This document shows, in pieces, positions 8,607-18,180 of a DNA stretch of 64,000 nucleotides. The DNA is taken from positions 62,001 to 126,000 of the forward strand of contig CAYQMG010000074.1 in the NCBI GenBank assembly GCA_964418585.1, written 5' to 3'. The notes beneath the pieces were generated by a model. That model was not told where the DNA came from. It did no database searches and worked only from the letters and a program-made list of their open reading frames with translations. Position numbers and translations under genes: made by a program. Position 1 is the stretch's first letter, and each line of letters begins with the position of its first letter. This DNA comes from JAJRTE01 sp964418585 (GTDB lineage: Bacteria > Myxococcota_A > UBA796 > JAJRTE01).

Positions 8607-10523
8607 TCAGACGTCCAGCGAATCCACTTCCTGCGCACGGTTCATGACCAGCTCCAGCCGCGCGTGCGGATCCTTTCCCATCAATTCCGACACCACCTTT
8701 TCGGTCAGGAGGCGGTCGTCGTCTGCAATCTGCACGCGCAACAGTTTCCGCCGCCTGGGATCCAACGTGGTATCGAAGAGCACCTTGGGCATCATCTCGC
8801 CCAACCCCTTGAACCGGGTCACCTCGGGTCGAGGGCCTCGAGCCGGCAATCCGGCCAGTATGCGCGACTTGTGGGCATCGTCCAGGGCCCAAAAGGTTTC
8901 CTTGCCCACGTCGATCCGATAGAGGGGGGGCTGCGCCAGGTAGATGTGTCCACGTTCGATCAGGCCACGCAGATGGCGATAGAAGAAGGTGAGGAGCAGC
9001 GTTGTGATGTGGTGTCCATCGGAGTCGGCGTCCATCAGGAGGATGATCTTGTCGTACCGGAGCTTGTCCGGGTCGAAGTCCTTTCCGATGCCGCAGCCCA
9101 GGGCGCTCACGATGTCCGAGAGTTCCTTGTTGGCCAGGAGCTTCTGAGACGACGCCTGCTCGGCATTGAGCACCTTGCCCCGCAGGGGGAGGATGGCCTG
9201 AGTCCGCCTGTCCCGGCCTTGCTTGGCGCTGCCCCCTGCACTGTCGCCCTCCACGAGAAAGAGTTCGCAGACCCGGGGATCCGTGGCGGAGCAATCGGAG
9301 AGTTTTCCCGGCAGGTTGAGTCGATGGCTCAGGCTCGCCTTCTTGCGGATCTGGGTGGCAGCCGCCCGGGACGCCATCCGGGCTCGAGCCGCCTGGATGA
9401 TTCGGGCCACGATGCCCTCGGCCACGGTCGAATTCTCGTGAAGGAACTGCTCGAGCGCGGGGCGAATGGCCGTGTCGATCTGACTTCGGAGTTCTGGATT
9501 GTTGAGTCGGTCCTTGGTTTGTCCCTGAAACTGGGGCTCGTGCACGAACACGGAAAGGATGGCGACCAGTCCCTCCCGAATGTCCTCGGCAGCAAGATTC
9601 ACCCCTCGAGGCACCAGGCTGTGGGTCTCGGTATAGGATCGGATCGCCTTGCCCACCGCGTCTTTCAAGCCCTGCTCGTGGGTCCCCCCGTCTCGAGTGG
9701 GAATCGTGTTCACGTAGGACCGGAAATACTCCCGGGGCGATTCGGTCCATTGCAGCGCGACCTCCACCCGGAAACTGTTGTCGCGTTCGAGTACAAAGGG
9801 GACTTCGTGCACCGGCCGGAGCTTTTCGCGTGTCAACACATCCTGGAGGAAATCTCTCAGTCCGCCCTCATGACGAAACTCGGTGGTGGTGCCGGCCACA
9901 TCGTTCCGAAACACCACCCGAAGTCCCTTGTTCAGGAAGGTCTTGACCTCGAGTCGTTCCGCGATGAGTTCCGGAGAAAACGAGATGTCGCCGAAAATGG
10001 TCGGGTCCGGCGTGAAAGTGATACTGGTTCCCGTTCCGCGACAGGCACCGGCCGCTTTCACCGGTCCGGTCGGCTTCCCTCGGCGATATTTCTGGATCCA
10101 CTCCGTGCCCTCACGCCGCACGGACGCCACCAGTTGGGCAGACAGGGCGTTGACCACCGAAGCGCCCACACCATGGAGGCCGCCTGCGGTGGCATAGGCC
10201 TTGGTGTCGAACTTACCCCCTGCGTGGAGCGCGGTCAGGATGACCTCGAGTGCTGAGCGGCCGTCCTTGGGGTGACGGTCGACTGGGATCCCACGCCCGT
10301 TGTCGGTGACCGTCAAGGTCTTGCGGTCTTTGTGGAGGTGAACGGTGATCAAGGAAGCGTGACCGTTGATCGCCTCGTCCACGGCATTGTCGATGATTTC
10401 CCAGGCCAGGTGATGCAACCCCTCGGTTCCGGTACCCCCGATGTACATCCCCGGCCGCTTTCGAACCGGCTCGAGCCCCTCCAGCACGGTGATGTCTCGA
10501 GCCGTGTATCCGTTCTGTTTCAT
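8607..10523 (-). CDS. parE: DNA topoisomerase IV subunit B (GyrB/ParE family)
   Basis: 638 residues, close to E. coli ParE (630) and much shorter than E. coli GyrB. The GHKL ATPase shows EIIDNAVDEA (42-51), VTDNGRGIP (72-80) and GLHGVGASVVNALS (115-128). The TOPRIM domain has LFLVEGDSAGGSAKQGRD and LLMDADSDGHHI. The ATG overlaps the parC stop (ATGA at 10523-10520), so the A and B subunits are coupled in one operon, B downstream. Gyrase B cannot be excluded without comparing to a second pair, but size and gene order favour ParE. The subunit binds ATP and drives strand passage for decatenation. Confidence 0.88.
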   Translation of the reverse strand: MKQNGYTARDITVLEGLEPVRKRPGMYIGGTGTEGLHHLAWEIIDNAVDEAINGHASLITVHLHKDRKTLTVTDNGRGIPVDRHPKDGRSALEVILTALHAGGKFDTKAYATAGGLHGVGASVVNALSAQLVASVRREGTEWIQKYRRGKPTGPVKAAGACRGTGTSITFTPDPTIFGDISFSPELIAERLEVKTFLNKGLRVVFRNDVAGTTTEFRHEGGLRDFLQDVLTREKLRPVHEVPFVLERDNSFRVEVALQWTESPREYFRSYVNTIPTRDGGTHEQGLKDAVGKAIRSYTETHSLVPRGVNLAAEDIREGLVAILSVFVHEPQFQGQTKDRLNNPELRSQIDTAIRPALEQFLHENSTVAEGIVARIIQAARARMASRAAATQIRKKASLSHRLNLPGKLSDCSATDPRVCELFLVEGDSAGGSAKQGRDRRTQAILPLRGKVLNAEQASSQKLLANKELSDIVSALGCGIGKDFDPDKLRYDKIILLMDADSDGHHITTLLLTFFYRHLRGLIERGHIYLAQPPLYRIDVGKETFWALDDAHKSRILAGLPARGPRPEVTRFKGLGEMMPKVLFDTTLDPRRRKLLRVQIADDDRLLTEKVVSELMGKDPHARLELVMNRAQEVDSLDV

Positions 10524-13009
10524 CGGCCGTTTTCCTCTTCCCTCAGAATCACGATGGCCTCCATCTCCAGAAGCCGGATCGTGCCGCGCCGAATGATCTC
10601 CGTGCCCTTGCCTCCCCGCTTGCCTGGATGATAGGTTCGGGCACTCACCGTCACCTGCCGACCGCGGTTGGTCTCCACCTTGAGACCCGCGTCCCGACCG
10701 TCCACCACCGTGAAGCCCAGCACCCGGTCGTCCTTGAGCTTGATCGCAGTCACCCCCTTGCCCGATCCCTTGAGCACGTTCAACTCGGACACGGGAAACA
10801 CCAGGGCTCGAGCGCGTTCTGTGACCAGGGAGACGAGCTGTCCATCGGAGCAAGGAAGCACGGCCACCACCCCGTCATCAGGGCCCCCCAGGCGCACGAA
10901 ACGGCGCCCGGTCCGGGTGGACCGTTCCCGGTGGGCATCCAACGGGAAACGAAGCCCCTTGCCCATGCGGGTGATGGCCACGGCGAGCGGTCCCATTGCT
11001 GCGGCTGCCTTCCCATTTTCCCCGGCCGATTCCGAAGAGGGTGTCTCAGGCAGGCACCGATCGTTGAAGCAGACGACGCCCACGACCCGTTCCTGGTCGG
11101 AGAACTTGAAGAGCCGTTGCACCGGATCTCCGTACCCGGTGGTAGCCGGAATCTCGTCGGCACGCACCACGTAGGCGACCCCGAGGTTGGTGAAGAATGC
11201 CACCGTGTCCTGGGTGGTGGCCGGATATACCCACCCGACCGTGTCCCCCTCCCGCGTTCGAATGGAGGAGACATCAGCGAATGATTTCTGTCGTTTCATC
11301 CACCCATCTCGGGTCACGATGATGTAGGTGTCCTCGCGCACCACGTAGGCGTCAGGATCGAAGACCAGTTCCTCCACGTTTCCATCCGCCAGGGTGCGTC
11401 GCGGTTCCCCGAACGTGGCTTTCACTTCCAACAGCTCGTCCCGCACCAGTTCCCAGCGCAACCCACGGTCCCCCAACAGGGTGAACAGGCGGGCTTCCTC
11501 CTCGCGCAGTGCGGCCAACTCTTCCCGAATACGCTGAATCTCCAGCCGCGCCAGGCGATAGAGCTTGGTCTCCAGGATGGCGTCCGCCTGAGCCTCGTCC
11601 AGGAAGAACCGGGCCATGAGCCGCCGGGCCGCGTCCGCCTTGCCCTTGCTGGCCCGGATGAGCCGAATGGCTTCGTCCAGCTCGTCGAAAATCCGCTCGA
11701 ACCCCTCCAGGATGTGAATGCGCTTTTTCACCGCCTCGAGCTGATGTTGAAGGCGTCGCGTAACCACCTCGAGACGGAAATCGAGGAAGTGTTGCAGAGC
11801 GTGCTTGAGGGTCAGGCGTCGAGGAGCCCCCACCTCGGGGTTCTCCGTGGGCACCAACGCGGTCATGTTGACGTGGAAAGTGGTCTCGAGTTGGGTGTGG
11901 CGGTAGAGGTAGGCCATGGCTTGCTCGGGGCTGGCCCCCCGCTTGAGTTCGAGCACGATCCGGATGTCCTCGGTGGACTCGTCTCGAACGTCGACGAGCT
12001 GGGGGACCTTCTGACGGATGATGTGCTCGGCGATGGACTCCACGAGCTGAGCCTTGTTGACCCCGTAGGGAATGGACGTGATGACCAGGTGACTCTTCCT
12101 GCCCGGGTCCACCTGGTACTCCCCCCGCACCCGCACAGGCCCCTCGCCTCGATCATAGAGCCGAATCAGGTCTTCTTGAGGCGTACACAGGACCCCGCCC
12201 ATGGGGAAATCCGGCCCCTTTACGTGGGCGCAAAGCTCCGGGGTGGTAAGGTCGGGCTCGTCGATCAGGGCCACCGCCGCGTCGATCACCTCCCCCAGAT
12301 TGTGGGGGGGGATGTTGGTGGCCAGTCCCACCGCGATCCCCGTGCTGCCGTTGACCAGCAGGTGTGGAAACCGGGCGGGGAGCACGATGGGCTCCTCAAG
12401 GGTACCGTCGTAGTTGGCCCGATGGTCCACGGTCCCCTGCCGGATCTCCTCCAGGAGCTGGACCGCAAGCGGCCGCAACCGTGCCTCGGTGTACCGCATG
12501 GCTGCCGGTGGGTCCCCGTCCAGGGACCCGAAGTTTCCGTTGCCATCGACCAGAGGCGCTCTGAGGGAGAAGTCCTGGGCCATGCGGACCATGGCGTCGT
12601 AGATGGACTGGTCCCCATGGGGGTGGTACTTGGCCATCACTTCGCCCACCACCGCCGCGCTCTTGCGGTACCGACTCTCCGGCGTGAGCTTGAGGTTGTG
12701 AAACATGGCGTAGAGGATCCGTCGCTGTACCGGCTTGAGACCATCCCGCACGTCCGGGAGTGCTCGAGCCGTGATCACAGAGACCGCGTAGCTCAGGTAT
12801 CGGACCCGGGCCGCTTCGTGGAGGGCGACCGGCTCGATGGGGACCGGGCCGACCGTGGCGGTCCCACCGCTTCTGGCTCGGCCGCCCCCACTGCTTCCCC
12901 CACGTTTCGCTTCCCCCCGGCGACCGGCAGGAGCGCCCTCGGCTTTCATCCTGGCCTTGCTCGCACCCGGTTTTTCGAACTGGAACGGCAAGGGAACTTG
13001 CTTTGTCAT
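10520..13009 (-). CDS. parC: DNA topoisomerase IV subunit A (GyrA/ParC family)
   Basis: 829 residues from an ATG at 13009; an in-frame ATG at 13102 lacks a ribosome site. Residues 1-60 are a low-complexity tail rich in Gly, Arg, Ser and Ala not found in E. coli ParC. The winged-helix core has the catalytic Tyr173 (MRYTEARL). The quinolone-region motif is HPHGDQSIYD (129-138), with Gln134 where E. coli GyrA has Ser83. The C-terminal beta-propeller is present but I see no clear GyrA-box (QRRGGKG), consistent with ParC. It cleaves DNA through a Tyr-phosphodiester and pairs with the downstream ParE. Confidence 0.87.
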   Translation of the reverse strand: MTKQVPLPFQFEKPGASKARMKAEGAPAGRRGEAKRGGSSGGGRARSGGTATVGPVPIEPVALHEAARVRYLSYAVSVITARALPDVRDGLKPVQRRILYAMFHNLKLTPESRYRKSAAVVGEVMAKYHPHGDQSIYDAMVRMAQDFSLRAPLVDGNGNFGSLDGDPPAAMRYTEARLRPLAVQLLEEIRQGTVDHRANYDGTLEEPIVLPARFPHLLVNGSTGIAVGLATNIPPHNLGEVIDAAVALIDEPDLTTPELCAHVKGPDFPMGGVLCTPQEDLIRLYDRGEGPVRVRGEYQVDPGRKSHLVITSIPYGVNKAQLVESIAEHIIRQKVPQLVDVRDESTEDIRIVLELKRGASPEQAMAYLYRHTQLETTFHVNMTALVPTENPEVGAPRRLTLKHALQHFLDFRLEVVTRRLQHQLEAVKKRIHILEGFERIFDELDEAIRLIRASKGKADAARRLMARFFLDEAQADAILETKLYRLARLEIQRIREELAALREEEARLFTLLGDRGLRWELVRDELLEVKATFGEPRRTLADGNVEELVFDPDAYVVREDTYIIVTRDGWMKRQKSFADVSSIRTREGDTVGWVYPATTQDTVAFFTNLGVAYVVRADEIPATTGYGDPVQRLFKFSDQERVVGVVCFNDRCLPETPSSESAGENGKAAAAMGPLAVAITRMGKGLRFPLDAHRERSTRTGRRFVRLGGPDDGVVAVLPCSDGQLVSLVTERARALVFPVSELNVLKGSGKGVTAIKLKDDRVLGFTVVDGRDAGLKVETNRGRQVTVSARTYHPGKRGGKGTEIIRRGTIRLLEMEAIVILREEENGR

Positions 13010-13516
13010 GCCAACCTGTCTCGTCGAAAGACGCCGCCTGGGCGGCCGAGTTCGAGGCAAGCGCCGGAATCGGTCGAAACGGCGGCCGGTTGTGCGCCGC
13101 ATTTCCCCGGCCCCAGGGACGGTGTGGCTGCTGGAAGTCGCTGAAACATCCCACTATATAGCGAGCGCGCCCGGCGATCCACCACAATATCCCCGTCTCC
13201 CGCCCTTGACCCGGACCCTTGACGGGGCCCGTCACGGGGAGGCGTTCTTGCAGGACTTTTCCCTTGTCTTCCCAGATGGTGAATGGTAGGCTAGTTTCCT
13301 GCTGCGAACCTGCCACGCGCCAAAGCTGTCCCCGGCCCTTGTCGCAGGAGCCGACAAGAAAACCTGGCCCACATAAAGAGAGCTGGGTTACGCCTTCGAG
13401 CAAATTACGGGCGGTTGCGTGATCTCTTTCATGGACACGAACGGAGCGGCTCGTATATCAATTCGATACATATTGCAGGCAGGTGAAACCATGGAACACA
13501 CTTTGGAGGCCACACT
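13010..13516. other. Divergent parC / acyl-CoA dehydrogenase control region, 507 nt
   Basis: No credible gene. A leftward TATATA (13160-13155) could be the parC -10 but lacks a well-spaced -35. Near the right end, GTAT (13453-13456) and ATAC (13466-13469) flank TCAATTCG-like sequence as an imperfect inverted repeat about 50 nt before the acyl-CoA dehydrogenase ATG, a possible operator. Confidence 0.4.
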
Positions 13517-15367
13517 ATGACTGGGAACTACCTGGGCACGGACCTGAGAGACTTGCGATTCGTGTTCCTGGAGCAATTCGGTCTGGACGAGTTGAAGAAG
13601 ATCGACCGATTTGCCGAGTTGACCGAAGAGGACGTGGTGATGATCATGGAGGAATCGGACCGGCAAGCTCGCGAACTGTTCGCGCCGGTCAATGCTTCCG
13701 CCGACCACTCGGGCGGCTGTCGCCTCGAGGACGGGCAGGTCCGGGTCCCGGAGGGCTTCAAGGAGGCATACGAGCGCTTCATTGAAGGGGGTTGGATCGG
13801 GCTCAGCCTGAAGGCCGAGAGCGGCGGACAGGACATTCCCAACTTCATTCGAGTGGGCTCGGACGAATGTTTCGTCGCCTACAACCCCTCCTTGCACACC
13901 TATCCAGGTCTGACCACGGCTGCGGCTCGAGTCATCGAGTCATTCGGGACGGACTGGCAGAAGGAGACGTTCCTGGGCAAGCTCGTGGAAGGGACCTGGA
14001 CCGGCACCATGTGCCTGACCGAGCCCAACGCAGGGTCCGACATCGGCGATATCCGCACCTCGGCGAAGCTCAAGGACGGCAAGTACTACATTCGGGGCAC
14101 CAAGCTCTTCATCAGTGGAGGAGACCATGACCTGACCGAGAACATCGTGCACCTGGTGCTCGCCCGGGTGGAAGGGGCGCCCAAGGGTGTTCTCGGCATC
14201 AGCCTGTTCATCGTCCCCAAGTTCAAAATCAACCCGGACGGCACGCTCGGCGAACTCAACGATGTTCGACCGGTGGCGGTGGAGAAGAAGATGGGGCTGA
14301 AAGGCTCCGCCACGGTGCAGTTGCAGTTCGGTGACGAGGACGCCTGCGAGGGATACATCCTGGGCGGAGAGGGCGAAGGGCTGCTGTTGATGTTCCAGAT
14401 GATGTACGAGGCCCGTATCGGTGTCGGGCACCAGGCCATGGCCATGGCCAGCAACGCTTACCAATATGCGCTCCGGTACGCCCACGAACGGTACCAGGGG
14501 TCTGCTCCGGAGCAAATGGGCGACCCGAATGCGCCTCGAGTCCCCATCATTCGCCACCCGGACGTCCGGCGCATGCTCATGGAGGCCGGTGCCTATGTGG
14601 CGGCGACCCGTCGACTGATCTCCTATGCGGCGCACCTCATCGATCAGGCCTGGAACATACCGCCCGGGCCGGAACTGAAGCGCCTGAAGAGCCTTTATGA
14701 ACTGCTGATTCCTGTGGCCAAGGCCTACGCGACCGACCGGGGCCTGGACGTGGCCAACCTGGCCATGCTCGTCCATGGGGGCTACGGATACATCCAGGAA
14801 TATCCCGTGGAGCAGATCCTCCGGGACGTGAAGGTCACCTCGGTGTACGAAGGCACCAACGGGATCCAGTCGATCGACCTCCTGCTCCGCAATGTGCTCG
14901 CCCGGCGGGGCAAGGCCCTTCGGCTCTACTTCGAAGAAGTGGACAAGACCCTCTCCCCTTATCGAGACAACGAGCGCCTGAAGCACCTGTTCGAGGAGTT
15001 CGACGCCGCCAGGTCCGAACTGATGGCCACCACCGAGGCACTCCAGGGCAAGCGTCAGAGCGACCTTCACCACCTTCTGCTGGTTTCAGTGCCCTATATG
15101 GAGATGTTCGGCCACCTGGCCTCCGCACACCTGCTCCTCTGGGGCGCCGGCGTCGCCGACAAAAAGCTCCATGCCCTCTACGCTGAAAACGGTGCCGAGG
15201 ACGAGGAGGCCCGGGAGGCCTTGCTGGAACGGGATGGGGACGCTCGCTATTACCACAACCTCATTCAGACCACCCGCTTCTTCTTCTACTACATCCTGCC
15301 CAAACTGTACGGGCTGGCTCGAGTCGTTCGTCGCGGCGACCATGCCCCCATGGACATGCGGTTCTGA
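13517..15367 (+). CDS. Acyl-CoA dehydrogenase, long form with C-terminal extension
   Basis: 616 residues, longer than the usual 380 because of a C-terminal helical extension, as in the FadE/AidB-like group that includes DmdC. CLTEPNAGSDIG (166-177) is the FAD/substrate loop; GGYGYIQEYPVEQILRD and VYEGTNGIQ (Glu445) give the catalytic base region. It oxidises acyl-CoA to 2-enoyl-CoA, passing electrons to ETF, in the cytoplasm. Chain length cannot be told from the motifs. It is a single gene, 21 nt from the convergent kinase gene. The ATG follows GGAGG closely. The FadL-like channel 3 kb away and the acyl-CoA operon at 34 kb fit fatty or branched acid use. Confidence 0.9.
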   Translation: MTGNYLGTDLRDLRFVFLEQFGLDELKKIDRFAELTEEDVVMIMEESDRQARELFAPVNASADHSGGCRLEDGQVRVPEGFKEAYERFIEGGWIGLSLKAESGGQDIPNFIRVGSDECFVAYNPSLHTYPGLTTAAARVIESFGTDWQKETFLGKLVEGTWTGTMCLTEPNAGSDIGDIRTSAKLKDGKYYIRGTKLFISGGDHDLTENIVHLVLARVEGAPKGVLGISLFIVPKFKINPDGTLGELNDVRPVAVEKKMGLKGSATVQLQFGDEDACEGYILGGEGEGLLLMFQMMYEARIGVGHQAMAMASNAYQYALRYAHERYQGSAPEQMGDPNAPRVPIIRHPDVRRMLMEAGAYVAATRRLISYAAHLIDQAWNIPPGPELKRLKSLYELLIPVAKAYATDRGLDVANLAMLVHGGYGYIQEYPVEQILRDVKVTSVYEGTNGIQSIDLLLRNVLARRGKALRLYFEEVDKTLSPYRDNERLKHLFEEFDAARSELMATTEALQGKRQSDLHHLLLVSVPYMEMFGHLASAHLLLWGAGVADKKLHALYAENGAEDEEAREALLERDGDARYYHNLIQTTRFFFYYILPKLYGLARVVRRGDHAPMDMRF

Positions 15368-15388
15368 TCCCCGCGCCCTCCGTTCGGC

Positions 15389-16930
15389 CTACTCCTCGAT
15401 TTCCACCCTCCCACCCGTATCAGAGCACGACTCCCGTCCTTTCCGAATGCCCAGTCCAAATCCGGTGGCAAGCAGGGCCACCGCCAGCAGCAGGGCGAGC
15501 AAGACCTGCACCAGCGGCCGGGACAGCGCCGCCTGGAGTCTGTCTCGAGCCCCTCCCTGGCTCCGGGCATCGAAAGGAAGATCGTTGACCGAGAAGGGCG
15601 TTGCTCCAGGCGCACGCCCTGGCCCGCGCGGATGCGTTGCCAGGGAGGACACCGGCTCCGGTGTGGGCAGGCGCCGCACCGCTCCCGGAAGGTGTGCAAG
15701 CGTCGCCCCCCCCTCTCCGGAGGATTCGCCTACGCCCACGTGGGTGAAGTCGGCATCGTCGTCACCCTCGAGTTCCGACCGTGTCGATGGATAGGTGGTG
15801 ACCCGCCATTCCCATTCCCAGGGCTCATCCTGGCCGCCGTCCTTGACCTTCTGGACCTCGAGTCCCCTCTCCGCATGCGCGTCCAGTCCGTCCGACGTGC
15901 CCAGATCCGGGTCCAGGAGCCGCAACGTTCGCTCTGACGGCCTCCGGTCCATGCCCTTGAGCCGCAGCTCGAGGGAGAACGAGTCTTCCTCGGAAAGCTC
16001 GTTCCCCTCCCCTGTCACGCCTTTCCGAGACGCCATGGCTCGCTCCACCATCTCGGAAAGCCCGACACCTACCGGCAGATCCTTGCGCAGCCGGCGGAGT
16101 GCCTGGCCCAGTGCGTCTGCGGTGGGGAAACGCTCACCAGGGTCGTGCGCGAGGCACCGCGTGAGAATGGGCCCCAGGCCTGGGAGCAAGGCTTCCGCCT
16201 CCTCCACCGCACCGGCCGTCTCTGCCTGAAGTGCTTTCAGCAGGACCAAGTGTTCCTGCTCCGCCTCGTACACGGGATGACCGATGATCATCTCGCACAA
16301 CACCAGGCCCAGCGAAAAAATGTCCGACTGACGCCCGATTTCCTTGCTCCCTTCTGCCTGCTCCGGCGACAGGTAGCGCAACGTGCCCTTGATCGATCCG
16401 GTCGAACTCTGTCCCAGGTTGGTCGAAGACCGGGCCACGCCGAAATCCATGATCTTCACGGTGCCTGTCCGTGTGATCATGATGTTGGACGGCTTGATGT
16501 CGCGATGGACCAACTTCAGAGGCTTGCTGGTGATGGACCGGGCCGTGTGGGCGTAGTGGAGTCCCTCACATGTCTGAATGGCAATGTCCAGGGCCAGCCC
16601 ATGGGTGAGGAACGAACCCGACTCCCGCTCCAGGTCCAGGAGGTCCTGAACCGAAATTCCATCCACATACTCCATCACCAGGAGAAAGTCCGGCTCCAGG
16701 TGGATGAATTCGAGAACCTGCACGATGTTGGGGTGGTTCAGCAGCCCGCCGATACGCGCTTCGTTGATGATCCCCTTGAGCGAGCCGGCCTTTCGCGCCA
16801 GGTCGCCCTTGAGGCGCTTGAGGGCGACGATACGCTCGAATCCCTCCGCACCGAGGGCCCGCGCGAGCAGCACCTCGCCGAACCCCCCGGACCCTATCTT
16901 TCGGATGACTTCGTACCGCCCGAGGAACAT
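15389..16930 (-). CDS. Hanks-type Ser/Thr protein kinase with C-terminal membrane anchor
   Basis: 513 residues. Kinase domain at 5-285: GSGGFG (13-18), Lys38 in ALKRL, HRDIKPSN (142-149, Asp144), DFG (162-164) and RYLSPEQ. All catalytic residues are present, so it should be active. An acidic, Ser-rich linker of about 180 residues follows, then a single hydrophobic segment near residues 475-497 and a short tail with one Cys, so the kinase is cytoplasmic and the tail periplasmic. PASTA domains are absent. Such kinases are abundant in Myxococcota and Planctomycetes. Possible target readers include the double-FHA protein at 35.6 kb, but nothing proves this. Confidence 0.92.
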   Translation of the reverse strand: MFLGRYEVIRKIGSGGFGEVLLARALGAEGFERIVALKRLKGDLARKAGSLKGIINEARIGGLLNHPNIVQVLEFIHLEPDFLLVMEYVDGISVQDLLDLERESGSFLTHGLALDIAIQTCEGLHYAHTARSITSKPLKLVHRDIKPSNIMITRTGTVKIMDFGVARSSTNLGQSSTGSIKGTLRYLSPEQAEGSKEIGRQSDIFSLGLVLCEMIIGHPVYEAEQEHLVLLKALQAETAGAVEEAEALLPGLGPILTRCLAHDPGERFPTADALGQALRRLRKDLPVGVGLSEMVERAMASRKGVTGEGNELSEEDSFSLELRLKGMDRRPSERTLRLLDPDLGTSDGLDAHAERGLEVQKVKDGGQDEPWEWEWRVTTYPSTRSELEGDDDADFTHVGVGESSGEGGATLAHLPGAVRRLPTPEPVSSLATHPRGPGRAPGATPFSVNDLPFDARSQGGARDRLQAALSRPLVQVLLALLLAVALLATGFGLGIRKGRESCSDTGGRVEIEE

Positions 16931-17305
16931 GCCGGACTCTCCGAGGAGGTTGGCCCGAAGGAACCGGGAAAGGCGGATGGCCGGGCCGAACCGCCCTCGG
17001 CTCCCTGGGTGGGCGACACTCAGTCTTGCACAGACTCGACAGGAGTTTCAAGCGGTTCCTCGCACCGAGAAAAAGACGGTTGCGGTCCGCCGGGTCGCAT
17101 GCCATAGTCAGTTACAGTGGCTTTGGTGTGCGCAGCGAGCGTGGAAACCGGCGCAACCCTGAACGCGCGTCCGGTGGTGCTGCGCTCCGGGTCGTTTTCT
17201 GGACGATAGCCGCATGTCTGGCCCGGACGCGATGGTCCGTTCGGGTCACGCCGTAATCTGTCCGTGTCGGTTCCAATCCCCGACAACGGAACCTGGGAGG
17301 GTGCC
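16931..17305. other. Divergent region between kinase and exported-protein genes, 375 nt
   Basis: No gene seen. A rightward promoter candidate lies at 17080-17108. I found no convincing leftward promoter for the kinase. Confidence 0.4.
17080..17108 (+). promoter_or_regulatory. Promoter candidate for the exported protein at 17306
   Basis: TTGCGG (17080-17085), 17-nt spacer, CATAGT (17103-17108). The leader would be about 190 nt. Confidence 0.35.
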
Positions 17306-17932
17306 ATGAAGAAGTTGGGTGTGGGTCTTGCTGTAGCTGTGGGGCTCCTCGGTATCATGTTGGCCGGCAGTGCATCTGCGGCCCCTCGCGTTCAGGCATC
17401 GAACGCCGATGACGCGGTGACTCTGTTCGCACACGACCTCGCGGCATTCCAGGCCGCTCTGACCGCTGACCAACTGGACGCGCTCGTCACCGCTTCGACC
17501 AACTGGCGGACGATGACCCACCTGGCGCAAAACGACTTGCTCGACCGCATGGATTCGGACATTCAGGACATTTTGACCCCCGCTCAGTACGCGCAGTGGG
17601 TCAAGCTCCTGTCCAACGCCGCCATCGCAGGCGGCGGCGTTTACATGCCGACCCTTTGCGTACTCTCTTCCCGGGTCTCCTTGATCTTCAGCATCATCGG
17701 CGTGCTGGGTTGTCCGGGAGACACATCCAAGGATGCGACAGCAGACGCCTATGTGGCCTTCTCCTATGCCATCATCTGCAACATGGAAGGGGCAAGCAGT
17801 TGCCCCGGCGCGGTGGACGCGGCGGCCTCATCCTACATCACCTGGACCCAACTCATGGGAACTTGCGACCTCGCCGACAGCGCCGCTGCCACCATGGGCG
17901 CCACCTACGTGCTCTGCGGCGGTATCTACTGA
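17306..17932 (+). CDS. Small exported protein with several Cys, unrecognised
   Basis: 208 residues from the ATG at 17306, which has GGGAGG just upstream; an in-frame ATG at 17264 would put 14 polar residues before the signal peptide. Residues 2-26 are a signal peptide ending SASAA. The mature part has six Cys (in PTLCVLSS, LGCPGD, IICNMEG, SSCPG, GTCDL and VLCGG), suggesting periplasmic disulfides, and is rich in Ala, Asp and Thr with helical runs. No family recognised. It is monocistronic, between the divergent kinase and the convergent FadL-like gene. Confidence 0.7.
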   Translation: MKKLGVGLAVAVGLLGIMLAGSASAAPRVQASNADDAVTLFAHDLAAFQAALTADQLDALVTASTNWRTMTHLAQNDLLDRMDSDIQDILTPAQYAQWVKLLSNAAIAGGGVYMPTLCVLSSRVSLIFSIIGVLGCPGDTSKDATADAYVAFSYAIICNMEGASSCPGAVDAAASSYITWTQLMGTCDLADSAAATMGATYVLCGGIY

Positions 17933-18018
17933 ATCCTCCCACTCCTACCCTCCAATGCGCCCATCCCCGCCCCCCTTGTCCGCTTCTACACCCTGCCGGT
18001 TCCAGAGCTTCCACTCCA

Positions 18019-18058
18019 AAAAGGCTCCAGGCGCTCGGACCCTGGAAAACTGGAGCCT
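18019..18058 (-). terminator. Rho-independent terminator after the FadL-like gene
   Basis: Read on the minus strand, GGCTCCAG (18058-18051) pairs with CTGGAGCC (18031-18024) in a perfect 8-bp stem, followed at once by five T (18023-18019). It lies about 120 nt past the FadL-like stop. It is the cleanest intrinsic terminator in the window. Confidence 0.65.
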
Positions 18059-18180
18059 CCGCGATCGACGCCCACGAGCTGGACCTCCCCTGTCGGATCC
18101 CGCATTCTCAAGAACTCGAAGGGGAACTCGAGCGTCCTGGAGCGAACCTGCTGACCAATCTTCTCGGAACGCTGCAAGAA

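Noticed and set aside
6985..9750. Leftward 921-residue frame
   Set aside because: It is antisense to the cDPGS-like gene and then another frame of parE; composition is Arg/Gly/His-rich as expected of a shadow.
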